A stretch of 64,000 nucleotides of DNA, taken from assembly GCA_016713535.1 (NCBI GenBank), contig JADJOY010000012.1, forward strand, positions 18,464-82,463, given 5' to 3'. Both the position numbers and the translations under genes were made by a program. The stretch comes from Deltaproteobacteria bacterium (GTDB lineage Bacteria; JADJOY01). Positions 42,821 to 50,916 of the stretch are shown here, piece after piece (positions within the stretch are counted from its first letter, which is position 1; the number at the start of each line of letters is the position of its first letter). Under the pieces are notes generated by a model. The model did no database searches. It was not told the origin of the DNA and worked only from the letters and a program-made list of their open reading frames with translations.

Positions 42821-43798
42821 ATGACGAGGCCAGTTTCGCGTGCGCTCGGGTGGATCGCGGCGGTCGCGCTCGCGCTCGCCGTCGGCTGTGGCGGCTCGGA
42901 CGGCAGCACGTCGCATCCGCGCCCGAGCTGGGATCCCGGCGATCCCGGGCTCGCGGCGCGCCTCGACGAAGCGTTGCGGCTCTGGGCCGCAGACCACCAG
43001 GTCATCGGCGCCGCCGCCACGGTGATCACACCGGGGTGGCTCGAGTGGTCGGGTGCGGTCGGCGTCCAGGACACCCAGACGAAAGAGCCGTTCACGGTGG
43101 ACACCGTGGGGCGCATCGCCAGCGCCACCAAGCCCTTCACCGCGTCGGTGATCTTCCAGCTCCGCGACGAGGGGAGGCTCAGCCTCGACACGACCCTCGG
43201 TCACTACGCGCAGCCCAACTTCATCGCCCTCGGGCTCATCATCGAGGTGATCACCGGCGAACCGCTCGATCAGGTCTATCGGGAGCGCGTGCTCGGGCCG
43301 CAGCGCCTCGACGGCACGCACCTGCCGACACCGGGCGAGCCGCTCGATCCCGCCGGCTACACCAACGTGTTCGGGCTCCTGCCCACGCGCATCCCGGGTT
43401 CGGCGCTGGTGCAGTCGGCGAACAGCCTGAACAGCTCGGCGTGGTCGGCGGGCGGGCTCATCTCCACGTCGCACGATCTCGCCACGTTCCTGATCTCGCT
43501 CCTCGAAGGGAAGCTCTACTCGGCGCAGAGCCTCGCCGATGCCCAGGACTGGCTGCCGACCGTCCCGGAGGATCCCAGGCAGGGCGACTACGGCATGGCG
43601 CTCTTCCGCTCGCGCAGCGGAGAGTTCACGTACATCGGTCACGATGGTGCCTTGCCGGGGGCGATGTCGGTGATGAAGTACGTGCCCGAGCTCGACGTGT
43701 ACGTGGGCGCGGTCGCCAACTGCGACCTGCTGAACGGCGAGAAGCCGAACCTCCAGCAGCGCGTCGCCGCCGCCCTCCGCGACGAGCCGCAACCGTAA
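42821..43798 (+). CDS. beta-lactamase-family serine hydrolase lipoprotein, internally shortened
   Basis: The 325-residue protein has a lipoprotein signal (LALAVGCGGS). The beta-lactamase/transpeptidase fold has IASATKPFTASVIFQL (Ser101-x-x-Lys104) and, late, YIGHDGALPGAMSV in place of the KTG/HxG box. Between SLDTTLGHY and QPNFIALGLIIEVITG about 60 residues appear to be missing: relatives have an HTSGL region and a YSN motif there. The result reads YAQPN, so the catalytic Tyr-x-Asn is altered and activity is doubtful. The start is ATG at 42821 with GAGGGA upstream. A repeat cluster follows it. Confidence 0.8.
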   Translation: MTRPVSRALGWIAAVALALAVGCGGSDGSTSHPRPSWDPGDPGLAARLDEALRLWAADHQVIGAAATVITPGWLEWSGAVGVQDTQTKEPFTVDTVGRIASATKPFTASVIFQLRDEGRLSLDTTLGHYAQPNFIALGLIIEVITGEPLDQVYRERVLGPQRLDGTHLPTPGEPLDPAGYTNVFGLLPTRIPGSALVQSANSLNSSAWSAGGLISTSHDLATFLISLLEGKLYSAQSLADAQDWLPTVPEDPRQGDYGMALFRSRSGEFTYIGHDGALPGAMSVMKYVPELDVYVGAVANCDLLNGEKPNLQQRVAAALRDEPQP

Positions 43799-43810
43799 CG
43801 GCAGACGGCG

Positions 43811-44135
43811 CCGGCCGCGAAGGATCGCGGCCCTCCAGGGGATCGATACCGCTCACGGCCGCCCCTACACTCCCGATCGGTGTGACCCGTGGGTGTGTAG
43901 GGGCGAGCGTGAGCTCGCCCGATTTCACGCGGGGCGATCCGCGCCCCGGCCGCAGCCGCGGCGATCCGGTGCGAGACGGACACGGGTGCGCCGATCGATC
44001 CCGCTCCCGGTCGGCCTCACGGCCGCCCCTACACTCCCACGCGGTGTCCGATCCGCGCCGCGGCCCGCGAAGGATCGCGGCCCTCCAGCCATTCGATCGC
44101 GCTCCCGGTCGGCCTCGCGGCCGCCCCTACACTCT
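43811..44135. repeat. alternating TGGAGGG and TGTAGGGGC palindromes
   Basis: The gap 43799-44161 holds no gene. It has GGCCGCGA-loop-TCGCGGCC hairpins ending in CCTCCA at 43813-43837 and 44062-44087. TGTAGGGGC-type hairpins lie at 43853-43870 (reverse), 43896-43920 (forward, stem GGGCGAGC/GCTCGCCC, loop GTGA), 44011-44035 (reverse) and 44109-44132 (reverse). Two of the reverse copies share CTCCCGGTCGGCCT before them. Confidence 0.75.
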
Positions 44136-44161
44136 CACGGGACGGGGCGATACGCCGTCCT

Positions 44162-44848
44162 TCACCGCCGCGCGCACAGGGTGCTGTTGGTGAGGGCGAT
44201 GGCGGCGTGCAGCACGAAGCCCGGCAAGATCGAGCCGGTCTCGATCGCGAGCCAGCCGAAGACGAAACCCATCGGCACGGTGCCGAGGATCTCGGCGAGC
44301 GGCTTGTCGAGGTGGGCGAGGGCGTAGAGCGCGCTGTGAACCGCGAGCGCGGCGCCGAGCGGGAGCAATGCCACGAGCGGGAAGAGCAGCACGCCGCGCA
44401 GCAGGAGCTCGTAGCCATAGAGGTAGACGAGCCAGCCGAGCGCGTCGGCGAGCCGCGCGCGCCCGTCGAAACGCGCCACGCGCGCCTCGGGATAGCGCTC
44501 GCGCATCGCGGGCTGACGCGACGCGAGCGCCACGCTGGTCAGGCACACCACCGCGGCCACCAGCCAGAGCGCTGCGGCGCGGCCGGTCACGGTCACGCTC
44601 CAGCCGATCGCCGTGTGCTCCGGCATTGCGGCGCCGAGCGCGACGACGCTCGCCAGCGCGAACCCGAGTCCGGCACCGACCTTCGAGGCGGCGACGCTCG
44701 CGATCTCGAGGGCGTCGCCGGCGAGAACACCGCCGAGCCACCCGCGCAGGCGCGCCGGCGACAATCCGACCACGCCCAGGATCAAGACCACGCTCCCGCC
44801 CAGGACGAGAGCGGCCATCACCGTCGGGTCGGCCCCTGTGGCGCTCAC
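44162..44848 (-). CDS. CPBP-family intramembrane protease-like protein with altered motif
   Basis: The 228-residue protein has about six hydrophobic helices. The CPBP (Abi/Rce1-like) motifs are recognisable but imperfect: the EExxxR motif reads YELLLR, the second motif is HSALYALAHLDKP, and the third is FVLHAAIAL, where an Asn is expected four residues after the His. It may be inactive or use a variant site. It starts at GTG 44848, overlapping the TGA of the epimerase gene by 4 bp, so the two are translationally coupled. Confidence 0.8.
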   Translation of the reverse strand: MSATGADPTVMAALVLGGSVVLILGVVGLSPARLRGWLGGVLAGDALEIASVAASKVGAGLGFALASVVALGAAMPEHTAIGWSVTVTGRAAALWLVAAVVCLTSVALASRQPAMRERYPEARVARFDGRARLADALGWLVYLYGYELLLRGVLLFPLVALLPLGAALAVHSALYALAHLDKPLAEILGTVPMGFVFGWLAIETGSILPGFVLHAAIALTNSTLCARR

Positions 44849-45831
44849 GAGCGCGCCTCGCCGAGCCCGAGCGACGCCACGATCGCGGGCACGCGCGCCT
44901 CGAAGGTGTGGCGGGTGCGAAAGCCGGTCTCGGCGCGCAGCGCCTTCGAGTCGCAGATCCACGCGGGCGCGGTCAGATCGAGCAGCTTGTCGCGGGTCAG
45001 GAAGGCCGCGCGTCCCGTCACGCGCGCATGTGCCTCGGCGGCGAGCGCCGCCGCGGTGAGCGCCGCGAGCGGGATGCGCGCCACGTGCAGGCGCTTCCCG
45101 AAGTGGCGCGCGAGCGCCGCGCTCATGCGCCGCGCGCTGTAGCGCTCGCCGTCCTCCAGCCAGTAGAGCCGCGGCCCGCTCGCGGGGTGCTCGATCGTCG
45201 CCACGATACCGGCCGCGCAGTCGTCGACGTCGATCATCGAGAGCGGCGCGTCGGGACTGGGTGCCATGAGCCAGCCCTTGCGCGCCGCGCGCACCAGTGG
45301 CGCGAATCGGTCGTCGCCGGGGCCGTAGATCGCGGGCGCGCGAACGATCGTGACCTGCACCTCGCCGCCAAGGCGGCGAGCGAGCTCGAGGCACGCGCGC
45401 TCGGCGAGCCACTTGTGGCGTCCATAGCTCGAGCGCGCCGTGCACGCCGCCGACGAGAGCGCGTCGGCGCCGTTGCCGTCCGGGCCACCCGCGGCCACCG
45501 ACGACACCAGTACGAACTGCCGCGGCCGCGCCGCCGCGCCCTCGATCGCGGCGAGGATCGCCTCGGTGGTGTCGAGGTTGTTGCGGCGGAAGTCGTCGGC
45601 GGTGACCGCTCGCCCGCCGCCCGCGCAGTGGACCACCACGTCGGCGCGGGCGAGGGCGGTGGCGAGCGCCGCGCCCGGCTCGAGCGCGGCGACGCGCAGC
45701 TCGTTCGCCTCGGGCACCGCCACCGCGCGCCGCACGACGCCGCGCACCGCGAGGCCCCGCTCGCCGAGAGCGCGGGCGATGGCGCGGCCCAGGAAGCCGG
45801 TGATCCCGGTCACGGCGACGGTGGTGGTCAT
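44845..45831 (-). CDS. NAD-dependent epimerase/dehydratase (extended SDR)
   Basis: The 328-residue protein has the Rossmann motif VTGITGFLGRAIA, a catalytic YGRHK (Tyr-x-x-x-Lys), SSVAAGG before it, and RAPAIYGPGDDRFAPLVRA, which places it among the extended SDRs of the 3-beta-HSD or nucleotide-sugar epimerase type. Substrate is not evident. The start is ATG at 45831, and the CPBP gene follows with a 4-bp overlap. It is divergent from the acylase gene. Confidence 0.9.
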   Translation of the reverse strand: MTTTVAVTGITGFLGRAIARALGERGLAVRGVVRRAVAVPEANELRVAALEPGAALATALARADVVVHCAGGGRAVTADDFRRNNLDTTEAILAAIEGAAARPRQFVLVSSVAAGGPDGNGADALSSAACTARSSYGRHKWLAERACLELARRLGGEVQVTIVRAPAIYGPGDDRFAPLVRAARKGWLMAPSPDAPLSMIDVDDCAAGIVATIEHPASGPRLYWLEDGERYSARRMSAALARHFGKRLHVARIPLAALTAAALAAEAHARVTGRAAFLTRDKLLDLTAPAWICDSKALRAETGFRTRHTFEARVPAIVASLGLGEARS

Positions 45832-45886
45832 CGGGGAGCCTCGTCGGTCGTGGTTGGTGGAGAGGAGCCGGGGTGGGCGCCCGCCA

Positions 45887-45916
45887 TTGACACCCGGAGC
45901 CGCCGAACCCTATCCC
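45887..45916 (+). promoter_or_regulatory. sigma-70-like promoter of the acylase gene
   Basis: TTGACA (45887-45892) is a perfect -35 box, followed after 18 bp by TATCCC (45911-45916). It lies in the 120-bp divergent gap and 36 bp upstream of the acylase start codon at 45952. Confidence 0.45.
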
Positions 45917-45951
45917 AGCCGCCCGCCAGCGCACATCCGGAGGGAGGACCC

Positions 45952-48120
45952 GTGAACGAGCACGCAATCCGATCCAATCGCCGCGGCCCGCTCGTGCGTG
46001 GCAACGCCGCGCTCCTGGTGCTGGTCGCGGTCGCGGCCCTCGCCTCGTGTCACCGCGTGCCTCTCGTTACGGCGCCGGCGCCGGCCGCCACCCGCGACGT
46101 GCGCATCCTGCGCGACACCAAGGGTGTCCCGCACGTGTTCGGCACGACCGACGCCGACGCCGCGTACGGCCTGGGCTACGCGCAGGCCGAGGACGACTTC
46201 GAGACGCTCCAGGGCGTGCTGCTCGCGGCGCGCGGCAAGCTCGCCTCGGTGCGTGGCCCCGAGGCGGCGCCGATCGACTACCTGGTGAATCTGATGCGGG
46301 TGTGGGAGACGGTCGACGCGAAGTACGAGAGCGACCTCGCGCCCGAGACCCGCGCCGTCTGCGAGGCCTACGCCGACGGCGTCAACGCCTACGTCGCCCG
46401 CCACCCCGAGCAGGCCGTGCCCGGCCTCTTTCCCGCCACCGGACGCGACCTCGTCGCGGGCTTCGTGTTCAAGATGCCCTTCTTCTTCTTCCTCGACGAG
46501 GTGCTGAAGGAGCTCTTCGAGCGCGAGGACGCGCCGCCCACCAGCGCGCGCAACGCCATCGCCGCGGCGGCGGAGTTCCTCGGCATGGATCACGTGGTGG
46601 GGTCGAACGCGTTCGCGGTCGCGCCCGAGCGCTCCGCCGATGGCGCCACGCGCTTGGTCGTGAACTCGCATCAGCCGTGGGAAGGTCCGGTCGCCTGGTA
46701 CGAGGCGCACGTGGTGAGCGGCGAAGGCTGGAACATGGTGGGTGGCACCTTCCCGGGCGCGCCGCTGATCCTGCTCGGCCACAACGCCGACCTGGGCTGG
46801 GGGAGCACGCTCAACGAGCCGGATCTGATCGATCTCTACCGGCTGGAGATCGACCCGGAGAACCCCGACCGCTATCGCTTCGACGGCGAGTGGCGTGAGC
46901 TCGAGGTCCGTGACGCGGCGATCGAGGTCAAGCTCCTCGGGCCGATCCACTGGACCTTCCACGAGAAGGCACTCTGGAGCGTGCAGGGGCCGGTGCTCAG
47001 GCTCGATCACGGCACCTATGCGATCCGCTTCGCGGGTCTCGGCGACGTGCGCGCGATCGAGCAGCTCTTCCGCATGAACAAGGCCCACACCTTCGCGGCG
47101 TGGAAGAGCGCCATGGACCTCCACGCCATGCCGTCGGTGAACCAGCTCTACGCCGATCGCACGGGCACCATCCACTACGTCTACAACGCGCGCTTCCCGA
47201 AGCGCTCGGAGGCGTACGACTGGACCCACGCCGTCCCCGGAAACACCTCGGAGACGATGTGGATGGGCGAGTGGCCGCCGCAGACGAACCCGCAGGTGAC
47301 CAATCCGAGCTCGGGGTTCCTGGCGAGCGCCAACGCCAACCCGTTCCACGTCACCGCCGAGGGCGGCAATCCATCGTCCGAGGTGGTGCCGCCGAAGGCC
47401 GGGATCGAGACCCGCCTCACCAATCGCCAGCGTCGGCTGGTCGAGCTCCTCGGCGCCGACGACTCGATCACTCCGGACGAGCTCGAGGCGATCAAGTTCG
47501 ATCTCGCCTACTCGCCGCTCTCGCCGGTGGGCGAGTTCGTGAAGGAGGCGCTCGCGGGCCTCGCTCCCAGCGCTCCGACGCTGCGCCGAGCCCTCGACGT
47601 GCTGCGCACGTGGGACCTGCGCACGGACGTTGCGAACCCCGGCGCCGCGCTCGGTGTCCTGGCCGCGCATCCCACGTGGCGCGGCACGCTCGCCTACGGG
47701 AAGGACGGCCACGCGACGCCGCGCGACGCGGTGCTCGCGGCGGCACGCCGGCTAGAGCGCGCGCACGGCCGGATCGACGTGCCGTGGGGCGAGGTCAACA
47801 GGATGCGGCGCGGGAAGCTCGACCTGGCGGTGGACGGTGGGCCGGACATCGTGCGCGCCATCGAGGGCGACCCGATGGTGGACGGGCGCTTCACCGCTCA
47901 CGACGGCGACGGGCTGGTGATGATGGTGACCTGGGACTCCGAGGGGCGGGTGAGCTCGAAGAGCATCCACAACTACGGCGCCGCCTCGACCGTGCCGGGC
48001 TCGCCCCACTACGCCGATCAGGCGCCGCTCTTCGCGCGCCACGAGTGGAAGCCGGTGCTCTTCACCGAGAGCGAGGTGCGCGCGCATCTCGAGCGCGAGT
48101 ACCGCCCCGGGGCGGACTGA
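45952..48120 (+). CDS. penicillin-acylase-family lipoprotein (possible acyl-homoserine-lactone acylase)
   Basis: The 722-residue protein is an Ntn-hydrolase: an alpha-chain region, then VVGSNAFAV with the catalytic Ser218 at the autocleavage point, NSHQPWEGPVAWYEAHV, and GHNADLGWGSTLNEPDL with the oxyanion Asn. Family members cleave amide bonds of penicillins, N-acyl-homoserine lactones or other N-acyl compounds. PvdQ-like quorum quenching or siderophore processing is possible. The N-terminus has a lipobox-like VAALASCH, so it is probably membrane-tethered in the periplasm. GTG at 45952 has GGAGGGAGGA upstream. Confidence 0.88.
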   Translation: MNEHAIRSNRRGPLVRGNAALLVLVAVAALASCHRVPLVTAPAPAATRDVRILRDTKGVPHVFGTTDADAAYGLGYAQAEDDFETLQGVLLAARGKLASVRGPEAAPIDYLVNLMRVWETVDAKYESDLAPETRAVCEAYADGVNAYVARHPEQAVPGLFPATGRDLVAGFVFKMPFFFFLDEVLKELFEREDAPPTSARNAIAAAAEFLGMDHVVGSNAFAVAPERSADGATRLVVNSHQPWEGPVAWYEAHVVSGEGWNMVGGTFPGAPLILLGHNADLGWGSTLNEPDLIDLYRLEIDPENPDRYRFDGEWRELEVRDAAIEVKLLGPIHWTFHEKALWSVQGPVLRLDHGTYAIRFAGLGDVRAIEQLFRMNKAHTFAAWKSAMDLHAMPSVNQLYADRTGTIHYVYNARFPKRSEAYDWTHAVPGNTSETMWMGEWPPQTNPQVTNPSSGFLASANANPFHVTAEGGNPSSEVVPPKAGIETRLTNRQRRLVELLGADDSITPDELEAIKFDLAYSPLSPVGEFVKEALAGLAPSAPTLRRALDVLRTWDLRTDVANPGAALGVLAAHPTWRGTLAYGKDGHATPRDAVLAAARRLERAHGRIDVPWGEVNRMRRGKLDLAVDGGPDIVRAIEGDPMVDGRFTAHDGDGLVMMVTWDSEGRVSSKSIHNYGAASTVPGSPHYADQAPLFARHEWKPVLFTESEVRAHLEREYRPGAD

Positions 48121-48130
48121 GCCGTTCGCT

Positions 48131-48200
48131 CCCTCGCGCACGACGAAGCGTGCGCCTCCAGATCCGGATAGGGGGCACGCGCCGCGCATCTGGCGAGGCG
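48131..48200. repeat. CTTCGT-loop palindrome and degenerate C-type copy
   Basis: On the minus strand, TGGAG leads into GCGCACG, loop CTTCGT, CGTGCGC (48135-48160). Beside it at about 48170-48200 is a decayed copy of the C-type hairpin (GGGGGCACGCG). They lie in the 255-bp gap after the acylase. Confidence 0.55.
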
Positions 48201-48296
48201 AGGAGGTCATCCCCGGTGCGCGCCGCGTGCCGTCGCGGCCACGGCTGGCCGCGGCTGCCGGTGGTGGCGGCGCCGAGTGACCAGAACGCGGGCCAC

Positions 48297-48342
48297 TTGA
48301 CGAACGTCGATCCGATACTTAACATTGTTTCGTAACGGATCG
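48297..48342 (+). promoter_or_regulatory. promoter and operator-like dyad for the TetR/ABC-efflux operon
   Basis: TTGACG (48297-48302), a 17-bp spacer and TAACAT (48320-48325) form a good sigma-70 promoter. CGATCCG (48308-48314) and CGGATCG (48336-48342) are inverted repeats placed around the -10 box, where a TetR-type repressor would block RNA polymerase. This suggests autoregulation by the downstream TetR gene. Confidence 0.5.
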
Positions 48343-48375
48343 GCGTTCTGGCTGGTCGAGCGGAGACGGGCCACG

Positions 48376-49021
48376 ATGGGAACAGCGGAACGACGCGAGC
48401 GCGAGCGGCAGGAGGTGCGGGACAAGATCCTCGACGCCGCCCGCGAGCTGTTCGTGAGCCTCGGCTGGGGAGGCGGTCACGATGCGCAAGATCGCCGAGC
48501 GCATCGAATACTCGCCCACCACGATCTACCTGCACTTCAAGGACAAGCAGGCCCTCTTCCAGGAGCTCTGCGCGGTCGACTTCCTCGCCTTCGCGCGCGT
48601 CTTCGAGCGCGTGCTCAAGGTCAAGGACCCGGTCGAACGGTTGCGCAAGATCGGCCTGACCTACGTCAAGTTCGGTCTCGAGCACCCGCACCACCACCGG
48701 CTCATGTTCATGACGCCCCATACGCCGGTGGATCCGGAGCCGGGGAGCATCCAGAAGGGGAACCCGGACCAGGACGCCTACGCGCTGCTGCGCCTCACCG
48801 TCGAGCAGGCGCTCGAGGCGGGCGCGCTGCGCACCGACCTCGGCGACGCCGACGCGCTGGCTCAGGTGCTGTGGTCGGGCGTCCATGGCGTGGTCGCGCT
48901 CCAGATCGCGAAGGGCAACGACGCCTGGATCGATTGGAAGCCCGTCGCCAAGACCGCCGAGCGCATGGTCGAGGCGATGATCCACGGGCTGGCGGCGCCG
49001 CGCGCGGCGCGCCGGAGCTGA
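48376..49021 (+). pseudogene. TetR regulator of the efflux operon, frameshifted
   Basis: The N-terminus (MGTAERRERERQEVRDKILD, then AARELFVSLGW) and the continuation (AVTMRKIAERIEYSPTTIYL, then HFKDKQALFQEL) are the two halves of one TetR DNA-binding domain, but they are in different frames. Removing one G from the run GGGG at 48467-48470 restores LGWEAVTMRKIAE and an intact regulator of 214 residues ending at 49021. As written, translation could only restart at ATG 48482 and would lack helix 1. This may be a sequencing error or a true loss of function. It lies 3 bp before the permease gene, and a promoter with an operator-like dyad precedes it. Confidence 0.75.
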
Positions 49022-49024
49022 GCG

Positions 49025-50152
49025 ATGGTTCCGATCGCCACCAAGACCCTGCTCCACGACAAGCTGCGCTTCGTGATCACGGTGCTCGGCGTGGCGTTCG
49101 CGGTGACGCTGGTGCTGGTCCAGGTCGGGCTCTTCCTCGGCCTCCTCGACAACGCCTCGGTGACCATCGAGCACCTCGACGCCGACCTCTGGGTCACGTC
49201 CAGGAACACGCCGAACGTCGACTTCGCCCACGAGTTCCCGGAGAACCGCGTCGACCGCGTGCGCTCGATCCAGGGGTCGCGTTCGCCGACAACCTGATCG
49301 TGTCGTTCGTGAACGTGGCGCTGCCCTCGGGGGCGCAGGAGGGCCTGCTGCTCTACGGCCTCGACGAGTTCGAGCGCTGGAACTTTCCGTGGAAGGTGCT
49401 GGAGGGGCGGCTCGAGGACCTGCGCCGCGGGCGCTATCTCTTCCTGGACCAGTCCGCGGAGCGGCGCTTCGGCCCGTTCCAGGTCGGCGAGTACCGCGAG
49501 GTGCAGGGGCAGCGCATGAAGATCATCGGCCGCACCGCCGACGCGCTGTCGTTCACGACGACGCCGATTGCGTTCGCCGACTTCCGCCAGGCACAGTCGT
49601 TCAACGCGGAGATCATGAGCGGCAAGGCGCACTACATCGTGGTGCGGCTCGCGACGGGTGCCGACGCCGAGGCGGTGAGGGCCGAGATCCGCCGCCGCCT
49701 GCCGTTCAACGACGTCTACACCGGCGCCGAGTGGGCGGCGCACTCGCGCGCCTACTGGGTCGAGAACACGGGGCTCGGCATCAACCTCTCGGTGACCGTG
49801 TTCCTCGGTTGCCTGGTCGGCGTCGTGGTCGTCGCCCAGACCCTCTACACCTCGACCATGGAGCACCTGAAGGAGTTCGGCACGGTCAAGGCGATCGGAG
49901 GCTCGAACGCCGACATCTACCGGATCCTGGCGGTGCAGGCGGTGATCGCCGCGTGCGCTGGCTTCCTGCTCGGGGCTCGGCCCGTCGTTCGGCTCGGCGT
50001 CGCTGGTGGCGAAGCTCGGGCTGCAGCTCATCATCCCACCGGCTTTCGTCGCGATCGTGTTCGCGGGCACCGTGGCGCTCTGCCTGGCGGCGTCGCTGGT
50101 GTCGTTCCACAAGGTCGCGTCGATCGACCCGGCGCTGGTGTTCCGCGCCTGA
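49025..50152 (+). pseudogene. DevC-like FtsX-family ABC permease, two frameshifts
   Basis: The protein begins MVPIATKTLLHDKLRFVITVLGVAFAVTLVLVQVGLFLGLL and loses frame after RVRSIQG (49273-49276, one G missing from the G-run). It continues in the next frame as VAFADNLIVSFVNVALPSGAQEGLLLYGLDEFERWNFPWK through VVVVAQTLYTSTMEHLKEFGTVKAIGG. It shifts again at 49972-49975 (one extra G) before SFGSASLVAKLGLQLIIPPAF and ends LVFRA at 50152. Restored, it is about 375 residues with four helices of the DevC/FtsX type. It pairs with the ATPase gene 20 bp downstream. Two opposite single-base indels in G-runs suggest sequence error, but both should be verified. Confidence 0.75.
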
Positions 50153-50172
50153 GCGGACGAGGGGAGGATCCC

Positions 50173-50916
50173 GTGGCGGTGCTCGAGGCGGTCGACGTGA
50201 CCAAGGTGTTCGCCGAGGGGCGCGAGCGCGTCGAGGTGCTCAAGGGAGTGAGCCTGGCGATCGAGCCCGGCGAGATCGTGGCGCTCGAGGGGCCGTCGGG
50301 CTCGGGCAAGACGACGCTGCTCTCGATCCTCGGCTGCATCCTGACGCCCACCAGCGGCACGGTGGTCGTCGACGGCGAGGTGGTCGACGCGGCGCGCCCG
50401 GCGCGTCTGCCGGCGATCCGGCGCCGCTCGATCGGGTTCGTGTTCCAGCAGTTCAACCTGTTCCCCGCGCTCACGGCCCTCGAGAACGTCGAGTACGCGC
50501 TCAACCTGAAGGGCCTGCGAGACGCCGACGCGCGCGCCGAGGCCGAGCGGGTGATCGAGGCGGTGGGGTTGGCCGACCGGCGCGGCTTCTTGCCCCGGGA
50601 CCTGTCGGGCGGGCAGAAGCAGCGCGTGGCCGTGGCGCGTGCGCTCGCGGGGCGGCCGGCGGTGCTGCTCGCCGACGAGCCCACCGCCAACCTCGACTCG
50701 CACGTCGGGGGCCAGATCCTCGACATGTTCCAGCGTCTCGCGAAGCAGGAAGGCCGCGCGGCGCTGATCGTGACCCACGACCCCAAGGTGCGGCGGATCG
50801 TGGACCGTGTGGTGCAGATCCGAGACGGCGAGCTCTTCCCGGTGGTGGACGACGAGGCGACCTACGGCCTCGGGCGCCGCGCGGGCGAGGCGCACGCGGA
50901 GGTACGGAGCGCATGA
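50173..50916 (+). CDS. ABC transporter ATP-binding protein (LolD/MacB/DevA type)
   Basis: The 247-residue protein is a complete nucleotide-binding domain: Walker A GPSGSGKTTL, Q-loop FVFQQFNLFPALT, signature LSGGQKQRVAVARAL, Walker B VLLADEPTANLDS and the switch His in VTHDPKVRR. It belongs to the LolD/MacB-like group that drives FtsX-type permeases. GTG at 50173 has GGAGGAT upstream. Its end overlaps the adaptor gene by 4 bp (ATGA). The operon order is TetR, permease, ATPase, adaptor, outer-membrane channel. Confidence 0.95.
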   Translation: MAVLEAVDVTKVFAEGRERVEVLKGVSLAIEPGEIVALEGPSGSGKTTLLSILGCILTPTSGTVVVDGEVVDAARPARLPAIRRRSIGFVFQQFNLFPALTALENVEYALNLKGLRDADARAEAERVIEAVGLADRRGFLPRDLSGGQKQRVAVARALAGRPAVLLADEPTANLDSHVGGQILDMFQRLAKQEGRAALIVTHDPKVRRIVDRVVQIRDGELFPVVDDEATYGLGRRAGEAHAEVRSA

